The notes beneath the pieces are model-generated. The model saw only the letters and a list, made by a program, of their open reading frames with translations. It was not told the DNA's origin and ran no database searches. Below, in pieces: positions 1 through 4,374 of a stretch of 5,931 bases of DNA. Made by a program: the position numbers and the translations under genes. The stretch's first letter is position 1; each line of letters begins with the position of its first letter. This DNA is from an uncultured Clostridium sp. (GTDB taxonomy: Bacteria > Bacillota > Clostridia > Lachnospirales > Lachnospiraceae), in NCBI GenBank assembly GCA_905192625.1, contig CAJJLI010000160.1:1-5931 (forward strand), in the 5' to 3' direction.

Positions 1-2
1 AG

Positions 3-395
3 GGATATCATCTGTTAGAGAGCAATGAAATTACATCATCCATGGAAGATTATTTAGAGATGATTTACCGTTTATATATGGATAAGCAATTAATACGTAT
101 TAATACTCTAGCACAGCAATTAAATGTTAAACCTTCTTCTGCCTCTAAAATGGTTTCCAATCTAAAAAAATACGGTTTCGTTGATTCCGAAAAATATGGT
201 ATCATACAACTAACTGAAAAAGGCTTAGAACTTGGCGAATACTTGCTTTATCGGCACGATTTACTTCATAAATTATTTTGTATTATTAATGATACAAGCA
301 ATGAATTAGAACAAGTGGAAAAGGTAGAACATTTTATAGATACAAGAACCATTCATAATTTAAAGAACTTTATAGACCGTATAGATAATATATGA
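3..395 (+). CDS. MntR/DtxR-family metal-dependent transcriptional repressor, 5' partial
   Basis: Metal-sensing DNA-binding repressor of the short MntR type. The reading frame is open to the left edge, and the residues before the first internal ATG (position 42) read like family sequence (TSSMEDYLEMIYRL). That ATG has no ribosome binding site, so the true start lies outside the window. Counting from this internal Met, the N-terminal half is a winged helix (helix-turn-helix about residues 21-45, PSSASKMVSNL; wing about 50-58). It is followed by a dimerisation region. The six metal ligands of Bacillus subtilis MntR (D8, E11, H77, E99, E102, H103) are matched by D3, E6, H72, E93, E96 and H97. Asp at the first position and Glu at the fourth, rather than DtxR's Met and Cys, point to manganese over iron (family knowledge). 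There is no C-terminal SH3 domain, as in MntR. The target gene is not visible here. The gene ends at a bidirectional terminator 128 bases downstream. Confidence 0.9.
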   Translation, partial: GYHLLESNEITSSMEDYLEMIYRLYMDKQLIRINTLAQQLNVKPSSASKMVSNLKKYGFVDSEKYGIIQLTEKGLELGEYLLYRHDLLHKLFCIINDTSNELEQVEKVEHFIDTRTIHNLKNFIDRIDNI

Positions 396-522
396 CAATA
401 CATAAAATCCTAAAACCCCCTTTCTATATGTATGAATCAATTTGGCTCTGCCTAGATTCATCATAATCACGTAAGTGATCAGTTTATGGCCACTCTCTTT
501 ATTTCAATAAACGTTCAAACTT

Positions 523-560
523 AAAAAATCAGCTTAAACAATTGTCTAAGCTGATTTTTT
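523..560. terminator. Bidirectional rho-independent terminator between convergent genes
   Basis: The arms 523-536 and 547-560 are perfect 14-base reverse complements (AAAAAATCAGCTTA / TAAGCTGATTTTTT) around a 10-base loop. The A-run on one side and the T-run on the other give a U-tract in both directions. It therefore serves the repressor gene on the plus strand and the minus-strand gene that ends at 634. Confidence 0.93.
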
Positions 561-633
561 AATGAACACATATATTTTAAAGGAAGAAAAAGAATGGTTA
601 TGGGAAATAACTTCATTCTCATTCTATTGGAAA

Positions 634-1239
634 CTAAGCTCTTTTTATAACATTCGTTACATCATCAGTTCTTTCATAAGCCATGGCAGTACCTTGCAAC
701 GCCCCTTCTATAAAAGCTTCTCTTAACTTATAATAATTGCTGATGTCTCCGCCTACTTCTTCCCAATAATCCTGATGTACACAGGTATTTCTTCTCCAAA
801 TAACTTTATCTTCACTTTCCTCAAGAACTGTGTTTGCATGGTCACAAGGCATTCCATCCAACAAACTATCACTAATCACCTTATAAGCTTTCTTAGCATC
901 CGCGTCCTGTAACATTTCAGATAATTCTTCTCCCTTAAGATAAAACACTTCTTCTATTTTATGAAGAACATCTGCATCCTTATTTAGTAAGGATGTTATT
1001 GCAAACGCTAGTTTATACTCGGCTTGTGAAACACGCTCCTGTAACCAACCATGAATATTACTACCATCAATTACTTCTTCTAAAGGTCTTGTTTCTGATA
1101 CTCCATATCGTAATTCTAATTCCTCTTTTAAGGTTGGGATAAGCCCTTCACCCATATTTGTTATTTCTTCAATTAAGTTATTTTGTATTTGAATTTTGTT
1201 ATATAACCATAAATGAATCGGTCCTAAAAAAGCACTCAT
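634..1239 (-). CDS. Uncharacterised Cys/His-motif cytoplasmic protein, 201 aa
   Basis: I do not recognise a named family. The start is placed at 1239 (MSAFLGPIHLWLYNKI) because a GGAG sits 6 bases before it. The ATG at 1251, which would give 205 aa, overlaps that site and has no ribosome binding site of its own. There is no signal peptide or membrane segment. The N-terminal two thirds are predicted helical. The C-terminal third holds a distinctive cluster: MPCDH (C132, H134), then WRRNTCVHQDYW (C153, H155), then GALQGTAM (counted from the chosen start). Two CxH-like pairs about 20 residues apart could bind a metal, a haem or a cluster; this is inference. The gene is divergent from a DUF1858-type redox protein and shares its palindrome and promoter geometry, so a role in the same stress or redox response is plausible. 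Its leader is unusually structured (see 1253-1334). It ends at the shared terminator. Confidence 0.85.
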   Translation of the reverse strand: MSAFLGPIHLWLYNKIQIQNNLIEEITNMGEGLIPTLKEELELRYGVSETRPLEEVIDGSNIHGWLQERVSQAEYKLAFAITSLLNKDADVLHKIEEVFYLKGEELSEMLQDADAKKAYKVISDSLLDGMPCDHANTVLEESEDKVIWRRNTCVHQDYWEEVGGDISNYYKLREAFIEGALQGTAMAYERTDDVTNVIKRA

Positions 1240-1252
1240 AATATTCTCCATT

Positions 1253-1334
1253 CTTGCGCACGTTCTTTGTGCATAACTAGTTTGTGGTGCGCAAGCACAA
1301 ACTAGGGTGTGAAAATTGATTTCAAATTTTCACA
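1253..1334 (-). promoter_or_regulatory. Structured leader: two hairpins and a potential pseudoknot before the 1239 start
   Basis: Seen directly: arms 1308-1317 and 1325-1334 form a perfect 10-bp hairpin with a 7-base loop. Arms 1277-1286 and 1296-1305 form a second perfect 10-bp hairpin with a 9-base loop. On the minus-strand RNA that loop reads CTTGCGCAC and is the exact complement of GTGCGCAAG at 1261-1253, which lies just before AATGGAG, the ribosome binding site. Loop and downstream segment could form an H-type pseudoknot with a 15-base connector. The element lies wholly within the predicted leader (promoter at 1376-1384). It may be a cis-acting riboregulator or a palindromic intergenic repeat that happens to sit in the leader. 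I cannot tell which from one copy, and I match it to no known riboswitch class. Confidence 0.6.
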
Positions 1335-1375
1335 TTAACCTCCAACGATTTAAATTTTTAATTTCAGTGATTCTT

Positions 1376-1384
1376 ATTATATCA
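1376..1384 (-). promoter_or_regulatory. Extended -10 promoter for the minus-strand Cys/His protein gene
   Basis: On the minus strand TGATATAAT gives a perfect TATAAT with an extended TGn. No good -35 hexamer lies 17 bases upstream; that place is taken by the 1403-1418 palindrome. Predicted transcription start is near 1369, giving a leader of about 130 bases. Confidence 0.6.
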
Positions 1385-1402
1385 ACAATTTATTTTAAAA
1401 TG

Positions 1403-1418
1403 TGTATCCCGAGATACA
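1403..1418. promoter_or_regulatory. Palindromic operator shared by two divergent promoters
   Basis: TGTATCCCGAGATACA is palindromic at 14 of 16 positions. Its centre (1410.5) is 29.5 bases from the first base of both -10 boxes (1381 on minus, 1440 on plus), and so about 41.5 bases from both predicted transcription starts. That position is typical of class II activation by CRP/FNR-family dimers (established knowledge). Neither promoter has a good -35, which fits activator dependence. The regulator's identity is inference. An FNR-like factor such as an HcpR-type nitrosative-stress regulator is one candidate, because the DUF1858-type gene is associated with hybrid cluster protein. Confidence 0.55.
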
Positions 1419-1436
1419 ATTTATTTTAATGAACTG

Positions 1437-1445
1437 TGATATACT
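1437..1445 (+). promoter_or_regulatory. Extended -10 promoter for the DUF1858-type gene
   Basis: TGATATACT is a near-consensus -10 with an extended TGn. Predicted start of transcription is near 1452. The -35 position overlaps the edge of the 1403-1418 palindrome and does not match TTGACA. Confidence 0.58.
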
Positions 1446-1496
1446 TGATTACAGTAGCAAAATACTAATAATTCAAGAGGAAAGGAGATTATGAAT

Positions 1497-1709
1497 ATGG
1501 CAAAAGTAAACAAAGAAATGGTAATCAGTGAAGTTTTGCAGATAAACAGTGGACTTATTCCTATATTACTAGATTCAGGAATGCATTGTCTTGGATGTCC
1601 ATCCTCACAATTGGAGTCCCTAGAAGAAGCTTGTATGGTTCATGGTATCGAAGTTGATCCTTTAATAGATCAAATAAATGAATACTTATCTAACGTAGAA
1701 GCGGTTTAA
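1497..1709 (+). CDS. DUF1858 / hybrid-cluster-protein-associated redox disulfide domain protein
   Basis: A small single-domain protein of the DUF1858 type, also described as the hybrid-cluster-protein-associated redox disulfide domain. The hallmark is the centre HCLGCPSSQLESLEEAC, in which C31 and C34 form the CxxC pair, followed by the helix and HGIEVDPLIDQIN typical of the family. C46 is a third cysteine. The family is related to the N-terminal domain of the RIC/ScdA iron-sulfur repair proteins and often occurs next to hybrid cluster protein; its exact reaction is not established. The start at 1497 is preferred because AAAGGAG ends 9 bases before it. The ATG at 1491 is only 3 bases from that site and would add MN. 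The gene is divergent from the Cys/His protein gene and shares its palindrome. A weak hairpin without a T-run follows at 1720-1737. No hybrid cluster protein gene is in the window. Confidence 0.88.
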   Translation: MAKVNKEMVISEVLQINSGLIPILLDSGMHCLGCPSSQLESLEEACMVHGIEVDPLIDQINEYLSNVEAV

Positions 1710-1789
1710 ATCATATCTCTTGTAGCAACTGCTGCAAAATTCATTCACTAGCATTCATATTACACATTATTAATTCACATCCACAAATG

Positions 1790-1828
1790 TAGCATTGTTT
1801 CAAATAAGCTTATGAAAAATGCTATACT
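1790..1828 (+). promoter_or_regulatory. Promoter of the ferredoxin gene with an overlapping inverted repeat
   Basis: TGCTATACT at 1820-1828 is a near-consensus -10 with an extended TGn; no convincing -35 is spaced correctly. An interrupted inverted repeat overlaps it. TAGCATT (1790-1796) pairs with AATGCTA (1818-1824), TTTCA (1798-1802) with TGAAA (1813-1817), and TAAGCTTA (1805-1812) is self-complementary at the centre. This could be an operator or an incidental AT-rich hairpin. The predicted leader to the ATG at 1895 is about 60 bases. Confidence 0.45.
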
Positions 1829-1894
1829 ATTTCATCCAAGTTATTGTAACAAATATATAAATATGTATGTAAATTTTGAAAGGGGGATTTCACT

Positions 1895-2083
1895 ATGAAG
1901 GCATCCATAGATAGAGATAATTGTATTTCATGCGGACTTTGTGCAAGCACATGTCCAGAAGTTTTTAGAATGGCTGATGACGGTATTGCAGAAGCATATG
2001 TAGATGTTGTACCTGCAGGAGTTGAATCTGCTGCTTTGGAAGCTCAGGATAATTGTCCTGTCTCTGTTATAAGCGTAGAATAA
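1895..2083 (+). CDS. Small one-cluster [4Fe-4S] ferredoxin
   Basis: A 62-residue acidic, cytoplasmic electron carrier. C10, C13 and C16 (CISCGLC) plus C54 of NCPVSVI are the expected four ligands of one [4Fe-4S] cluster. The second CxxCxxC of two-cluster clostridial ferredoxins is absent and the linker between C20 and C54 has no cysteine. C20 (STCPEVF) is kept, but the partner cysteine that forms a disulfide with it in Thermotoga-type one-cluster ferredoxins (near residue 43) is a valine, so C20 should be free. The start is supported by AAAGGGGG about 8 bases before the ATG. The gene has its own promoter and terminator, so it is monocistronic. Its redox partner is not visible. Its place beside the DUF1858-type gene suggests, as inference only, electron supply to an iron-sulfur or nitrogen-oxide stress system. 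Confidence 0.93.
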   Translation: MKASIDRDNCISCGLCASTCPEVFRMADDGIAEAYVDVVPAGVESAALEAQDNCPVSVISVE

Positions 2084-2119
2084 TAAGTTATTATATAAAA
2101 TATATGAATTCATCCTATT

Positions 2120-2155
2120 AGACCACTGATTATTTGTCAGTGGTCTGTTTTTATT
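2120..2155 (+). terminator. Rho-independent terminator of the ferredoxin gene
   Basis: Arms 2120-2129 and 2137-2146 (AGACCACTGA / TCAGTGGTCT) pair perfectly around a 7-base loop and are followed by GTTTTTATT. Confidence 0.93.
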
Positions 2156-2212
2156 AACAATGAAAGAAGGCGTAAAGTCCATTCCTGCACTACACTATTT
2201 CCATTTTCGAAC

Positions 2213-2241
2213 TTGTGTTCGCTGTGGCTATATGGTATAAT
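2213..2241 (+). promoter_or_regulatory. Promoter of the holin-like toxin mRNA
   Basis: TTGTGT (2213-2218), a 17-base spacer and a perfect TATAAT (2236-2241), preceded by an extended TGG. The predicted start near 2248 places a stem-loop (2249-2255 AGCAGTT with 2260-2266 AACTGCT) at the extreme 5' end of the mRNA. Such 5' hairpins often stabilise type I toxin transcripts. Confidence 0.75.
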
Positions 2242-2290
2242 TTGTATAAGCAGTTATGTAACTGCTGGCAATCGTGTATAGGGTGGTTGG

Positions 2291-2314
2291 CCTTCATTCT
2301 ACATAGAATGGAGG
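2291..2314 (+). promoter_or_regulatory. Hairpin sequestering the toxin ribosome binding site
   Basis: CCTTCATTCT (2291-2300), loop ACAT, AGAATGGAGG (2305-2314): a 10-bp stem with a single G-U pair. The whole Shine-Dalgarno sequence GGAGG (2310-2314) lies in the stem, 8 bases before the ATG at 2323. This should lower toxin translation, as in many type I toxin mRNAs. Confidence 0.7.
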
Positions 2315-2322
2315 TGATGCTT

Positions 2323-2412
2323 ATGAACAATAAGTTTGATTTTAAAGACTTAATGCAATTTGGCATGTTCATTATAGCACTACTGACATTGATATATTTA
2401 ATATGTCACTAA
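2323..2412 (+). CDS. Holin-like small hydrophobic toxin, type I toxin-antitoxin family, 29 aa
   Basis: The peptide has a short polar head (MNNKFDFKDLMQ) and one membrane-spanning stretch, about residues 13-27 (FGMFIIALLTLIYLI), ending in CH. This layout, and the DFKDLMxFGxFxxALLT pattern, match the putative holin-like toxins (Hol-Tox family, TxpA-like) of Firmicutes. When free of their antisense RNA these insert in the membrane and harm the cell (family knowledge). The start at 2323 is chosen because GGAGG lies 8 bases upstream. The in-frame ATGs at 2308 and 2317 overlap or crowd that site, and longer upstream frames would run through the promoter and leader. A convergent antisense RNA and a shared terminator lie directly downstream. 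No toxicity is shown by the sequence itself. Confidence 0.8.
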   Translation: MNNKFDFKDLMQFGMFIIALLTLIYLICH

Positions 2413-2415
2413 TGT

Positions 2416-2500
2416 AAAAAACCTTCCCTGTACTTTGCCGAGTCAGGAAGGTTTTTAAATTTCTATTTCGGTCAACCACCCTGTGGCGATTGCCTTTTCT
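2416..2500 (-). ncRNA. Predicted antisense RNA antitoxin of about 85 nt
   Basis: The promoter at 2507-2534 predicts a minus-strand RNA from about 2500 to the bidirectional terminator at 2417-2456. It contains no plausible coding sequence. It is convergent with the toxin mRNA and overlaps its 3' end, at least through the terminator stem-loop. This resembles the Fst/par and TxpA-RatA arrangements, in which such an RNA blocks or destabilises the toxin mRNA. The direct complement between the two predicted RNAs is limited to the terminator region unless the toxin mRNA extends past it. RNA ends are predictions. Confidence 0.65.
2417..2456. terminator. Bidirectional terminator shared by toxin mRNA and antitoxin RNA
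   Basis: AAAAACCTTCC (2417-2427) and GGAAGGTTTTT (2446-2456) are perfect 11-base reverse complements around an 18-base loop, with U-tracts in both directions. The loop is the likely place of first contact between the two RNAs. Confidence 0.88.
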
Positions 2501-2506
2501 AACTTT

Positions 2507-2534
2507 ATTATAGCAGATTCTGCAAAAATAACAA
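2507..2534 (-). promoter_or_regulatory. Promoter of the antisense RNA
   Basis: On the minus strand: TTGTTA (2534-2529), a 16-base spacer and a perfect TATAAT (2512-2507), preceded by an extended TGC. It matches the consensus better than most promoters in the window, as expected if the antitoxin RNA must be in excess. Confidence 0.72.
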
Positions 2535-2801
2535 GTGCTAATTTGACTTCTGCATACCATATGCAAAGACTAACCTATACAGGGCTTAACCAAAAAATAT
2601 CTATCACTCTTATATGATAATGTACCCTATCATATTATACGCTACATATGCTGCAGTTTTATATCACTGAGCGACATCTATCTTATTATTATACTGTTTT
2701 ATAGAGCTTATTAAAGAGTTGGCACTTGTTTTCTTCCATATTCTGGTTTAAACTGGTGCTATAGGTTACTATATAATATAATTATAAAGGAAATCATTGA
2801 A
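2535..2801. other. AT-rich intergenic stretch before the lipoprotein gene
   Basis: I see no gene here. An 8-bp inverted repeat (2612-2619 ATATGATA with 2628-2635 TATCATAT) has an 8-base loop and no T-run; it may be an operator or chance in AT-rich sequence. TATAAT at 2772-2777 could be the -10 of the lipoprotein gene, though no good -35 accompanies it. AAAGGA at 2786-2791 is the ribosome binding site, 10 bases before the ATG. Confidence 0.5.
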
Positions 2802-3494
2802 ATGAAAAAAAAATTTCTTTTTATTTTAGCAGCTTTATTCGTCGTACTTAATAGCTGTTCCAGTAGTAATCCCAAAAATGGAGATATAACAAAAGCGAAT
2901 ACTTCAATCTTTACTTCTTATGAGAAAATACCTTCTTTAAATTCATCGCCGTCCCCAACTTCAACCCCATCCCAAACGCTGATAAAGCCGCCAGAATCCG
3001 TAACACAGGACGAGAAACCGGAAATGCATATTAATTTACAAGACTATGACGCTAATACGGACAAGAAATATCTACATTATGAAACAGATATTACTCCAAT
3101 TGCCACAAAGGAAGATATAGAGAAACTCATTCGCGAATACCTATGTGGAGAATGGATAGATATAAATAAAGGAAAGCATGTAATAACAGAGAAATCCTTT
3201 GATGATAGAGATATCTATATTTATTATGGTAGAATATATAATAATAACTGCTTTGGATTTCAGTTTAACTTTATAGAGAACCCTCTGGATTACCCTTTAT
3301 TTTTGACGAGGGTTCTCGATAACAATTATATATTAATTGAAACTTATGCTGGTGGTGAATGGGAAACTAATGAATTATGGGATACAGAATATTTTGTTAG
3401 AATGCAATGGATGAAAGAGAATGCGGAGAAAGTAAAGACTGAGCATATTTATGAAAATCAGAAATTCGATGCTTATTATAAGGTATTCCAGTAA
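2802..3494 (+). CDS. Uncharacterised lipoprotein, 230 aa
   Basis: Residues 1-18 are a lipoprotein signal peptide (MKKK, hydrophobic core, lipobox LNSC). C19 is the expected lipidated residue, so the mature protein should be anchored on the outer face of the membrane. Residues 20-72 form a low-complexity Ser/Thr/Pro-rich spacer. Residues 97-230 look like one folded domain, with a helix about 101-114, then strands rich in Tyr, Phe and Ile, and two GEW turns (CGEW at 115-118 and GGEW at 184-187). C115 and C150 could pair outside the cell. The domain faintly recalls small lipocalin-like lipoproteins, but I do not recognise the family and assign no function. The gene stands alone between the toxin locus and a gene-poor stretch; no clear terminator follows the stop codon. 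Confidence 0.85.
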   Translation: MKKKFLFILAALFVVLNSCSSSNPKNGDITKANTSIFTSYEKIPSLNSSPSPTSTPSQTLIKPPESVTQDEKPEMHINLQDYDANTDKKYLHYETDITPIATKEDIEKLIREYLCGEWIDINKGKHVITEKSFDDRDIYIYYGRIYNNNCFGFQFNFIENPLDYPLFLTRVLDNNYILIETYAGGEWETNELWDTEYFVRMQWMKENAEKVKTEHIYENQKFDAYYKVFQ

Positions 3495-3732
3495 ATCTTA
3501 TGCTCTCGAGTAATTTATATTCGTTGTAATTATATCATTCTCCCTGATTGAGTAAAATAAGGTATCTTAAAAAGACTACTATTGATTATATGCATATTTC
3601 ACAAGAAAAACTGATGGAGATTACTCATAGAGTGAGTGACCATCATTCTATATAAGTAGTACGATATAAGAAAATTTTCAATGTATCAAGACACTCAATC
3701 ACACTCATGAAAAAGAAATGTCAAGTCTCTAA

Positions 3733-3776
3733 AGAGCTCCATACCAACTATTCCTCAATAGCTGATATGGAGCTCT
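3733..3776. repeat. Long two-part hairpin
   Basis: Arms 3733-3743 and 3766-3776 (AGAGCTCCATA / TATGGAGCTCT) pair perfectly over 11 bp. Inside, 3748-3752 CTATT pairs with 3757-3761 AATAG around CCTC, with 4-base internal loops on each side. Neither side has a T-run, so it is not a standard terminator. It covers the stop codon of the 3748-3891 frame. Confidence 0.6.
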
Positions 3777-3891
3777 CACTTAATCTAATATTCAATTCAC
3801 ACCAATCGGTGCTTATATCATAATTGACTTTTATTTGTTTAACAATGCTGCCTGAGCTATCCTCAATGAAAACATAGTAATAAATTTTCAT
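3748..3891 (-). CDS. Possible 47-residue small protein or gene remnant
   Basis: The minus-strand frame from the ATG at 3891 reads MKIYYYVFIEDSSGS and ends SESSISAIEE, with a balanced, protein-like composition and no low complexity. An in-frame ATG at 3900 would add MNA. No ribosome binding site or promoter is evident before either ATG, and an in-frame stop lies a few codons further upstream. It may therefore be the remnant of a larger gene or chance. I recognise no family. Confidence 0.25.
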   Translation of the reverse strand: MKIYYYVFIEDSSGSIVKQIKVNYDISTDWCELNIRLSESSISAIEE

Positions 3892-4115
3892 TGCATTCAT
3901 GCAATATCGTTGATACTACAACAAAAAATTCAGTCTATCAAAGCAAATCCATCGAAAAACGTTGTAATATACTTAAAATCTAATTATTCAACGCCACCTG
4001 TGCTGGAATGCAATTAGGTTCTTATTCCACCTTTTTAAGTTTAGTATCTTCTCTAAATTTAAGTCTGTTTCGAGATTATATCGTTCTATTTTTTTACACA
4101 TTTACTTTTATTGTC

Positions 4116-4355
4116 TTACTCAGCAACCGAATATTTACATCCCAAAACACGCAAAAAGCCATCTTCTCTAAGTCGAATTAAACAATTTTGAACAACGTTA
4201 CATATTACCTCTGTAATTTTCTCAAACATTTGATTTAATTTAGATAGAATATCTTCATAAGTAAATGAATCTGTTTGAGATAGAATTACATTAGATACAA
4301 TTAGATTATAATTTTCTTGAATTTGGTCTCCTTGTTTAAAAATCTTTTGGCACAT
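4116..4355 (-). CDS. Small winged-helix-like protein, partner of the HD protein, 79 aa
   Basis: I recognise no named family. The pattern suggests a winged helix-turn-helix: a helix about 12-26, a second helix FTYEDILSKL (31-40), a long third helix about 47-64 (VICNVVQNCLIRLRED), then GFLRVLGCKYSV (66-77) as the wing. The pattern of a helix, RLREDGFL and a short hairpin resembles many winged-helix DNA-binding or protein-docking domains. The start is set by AAAGGGG, 8 bases before the ATG. It begins 19 bases after the stop codon of the HD protein gene, so the two are almost certainly co-transcribed. It could be an operon autoregulator or a structural partner of the HD protein; both are inference. 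No good terminator is seen after it. Confidence 0.75.
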   Translation of the reverse strand: MCQKIFKQGDQIQENYNLIVSNVILSQTDSFTYEDILSKLNQMFEKITEVICNVVQNCLIRLREDGFLRVLGCKYSVAE

Positions 4356-4374
4356 TTCAGCATCCCCTTTTATT

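Larger units (their letters stand above)
2267..2494. repeat. Inverted duplication flanking the toxin-antitoxin locus
   Basis: The left arm at 2267-2292 reads GGCAATCG, five bases, AGGGTGGTTG, GCC. The right arm, read on the minus strand from 2494 to 2470, is GGCAATCG, four bases, AGGGTGGTTG, ACC. The 8-base and 10-base blocks are identical. Each block lies a short distance downstream of a promoter facing inward, so both convergent RNAs carry the same 5' motif. A toxin transcript reading past the terminator could fold its 3' end back onto its leader. Confidence 0.75.
3495..4115. other. Gene-poor 620-bp stretch
   Basis: No convincing gene, RNA gene or mobile element is visible. It holds one long hairpin (3733-3776), a doubtful 47-residue minus-strand frame (3748-3891) and a weak AT-rich inverted repeat (4035-4044 with 4053-4062, one mismatch). 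The stretch lies between the lipoprotein gene and the HD/winged-helix operon and could be the decayed edge of an inserted segment. Confidence 0.5.

Noticed and set aside
432..479. Two short hairpins after the repressor gene (432-438 with 455-461; 466-470 with 475-479)
   Set aside because: They are short, have no T-run and are followed by the much stronger terminator at 523-560.
1720..1737. A terminator after the DUF1858-type gene
   Set aside because: TTGTAGC/GCTGCAA gives a 7-bp stem with one G-T pair, but the following sequence is not T-rich, so termination here is doubtful.
1928..2182. An 84-residue minus-strand open frame across the ferredoxin gene
   Set aside because: It is antisense to a clear ferredoxin and its terminator, with a composition unlike a protein and no ribosome binding site.
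2190..2372. A 60-residue minus-strand open frame over the toxin promoter and leader
   Set aside because: It overlaps the toxin promoter, leader hairpins and toxin start, and it has no ribosome binding site or family match.
2372..2566. A 64-residue minus-strand open frame across the antisense RNA
   Set aside because: It starts upstream of the antisense promoter and runs through both that promoter and the shared terminator, so it cannot be a normal gene.
4035..4062. A terminator after the winged-helix gene
   Set aside because: The stem is almost entirely A-T with a mismatch and lacks a T-run on the minus strand.
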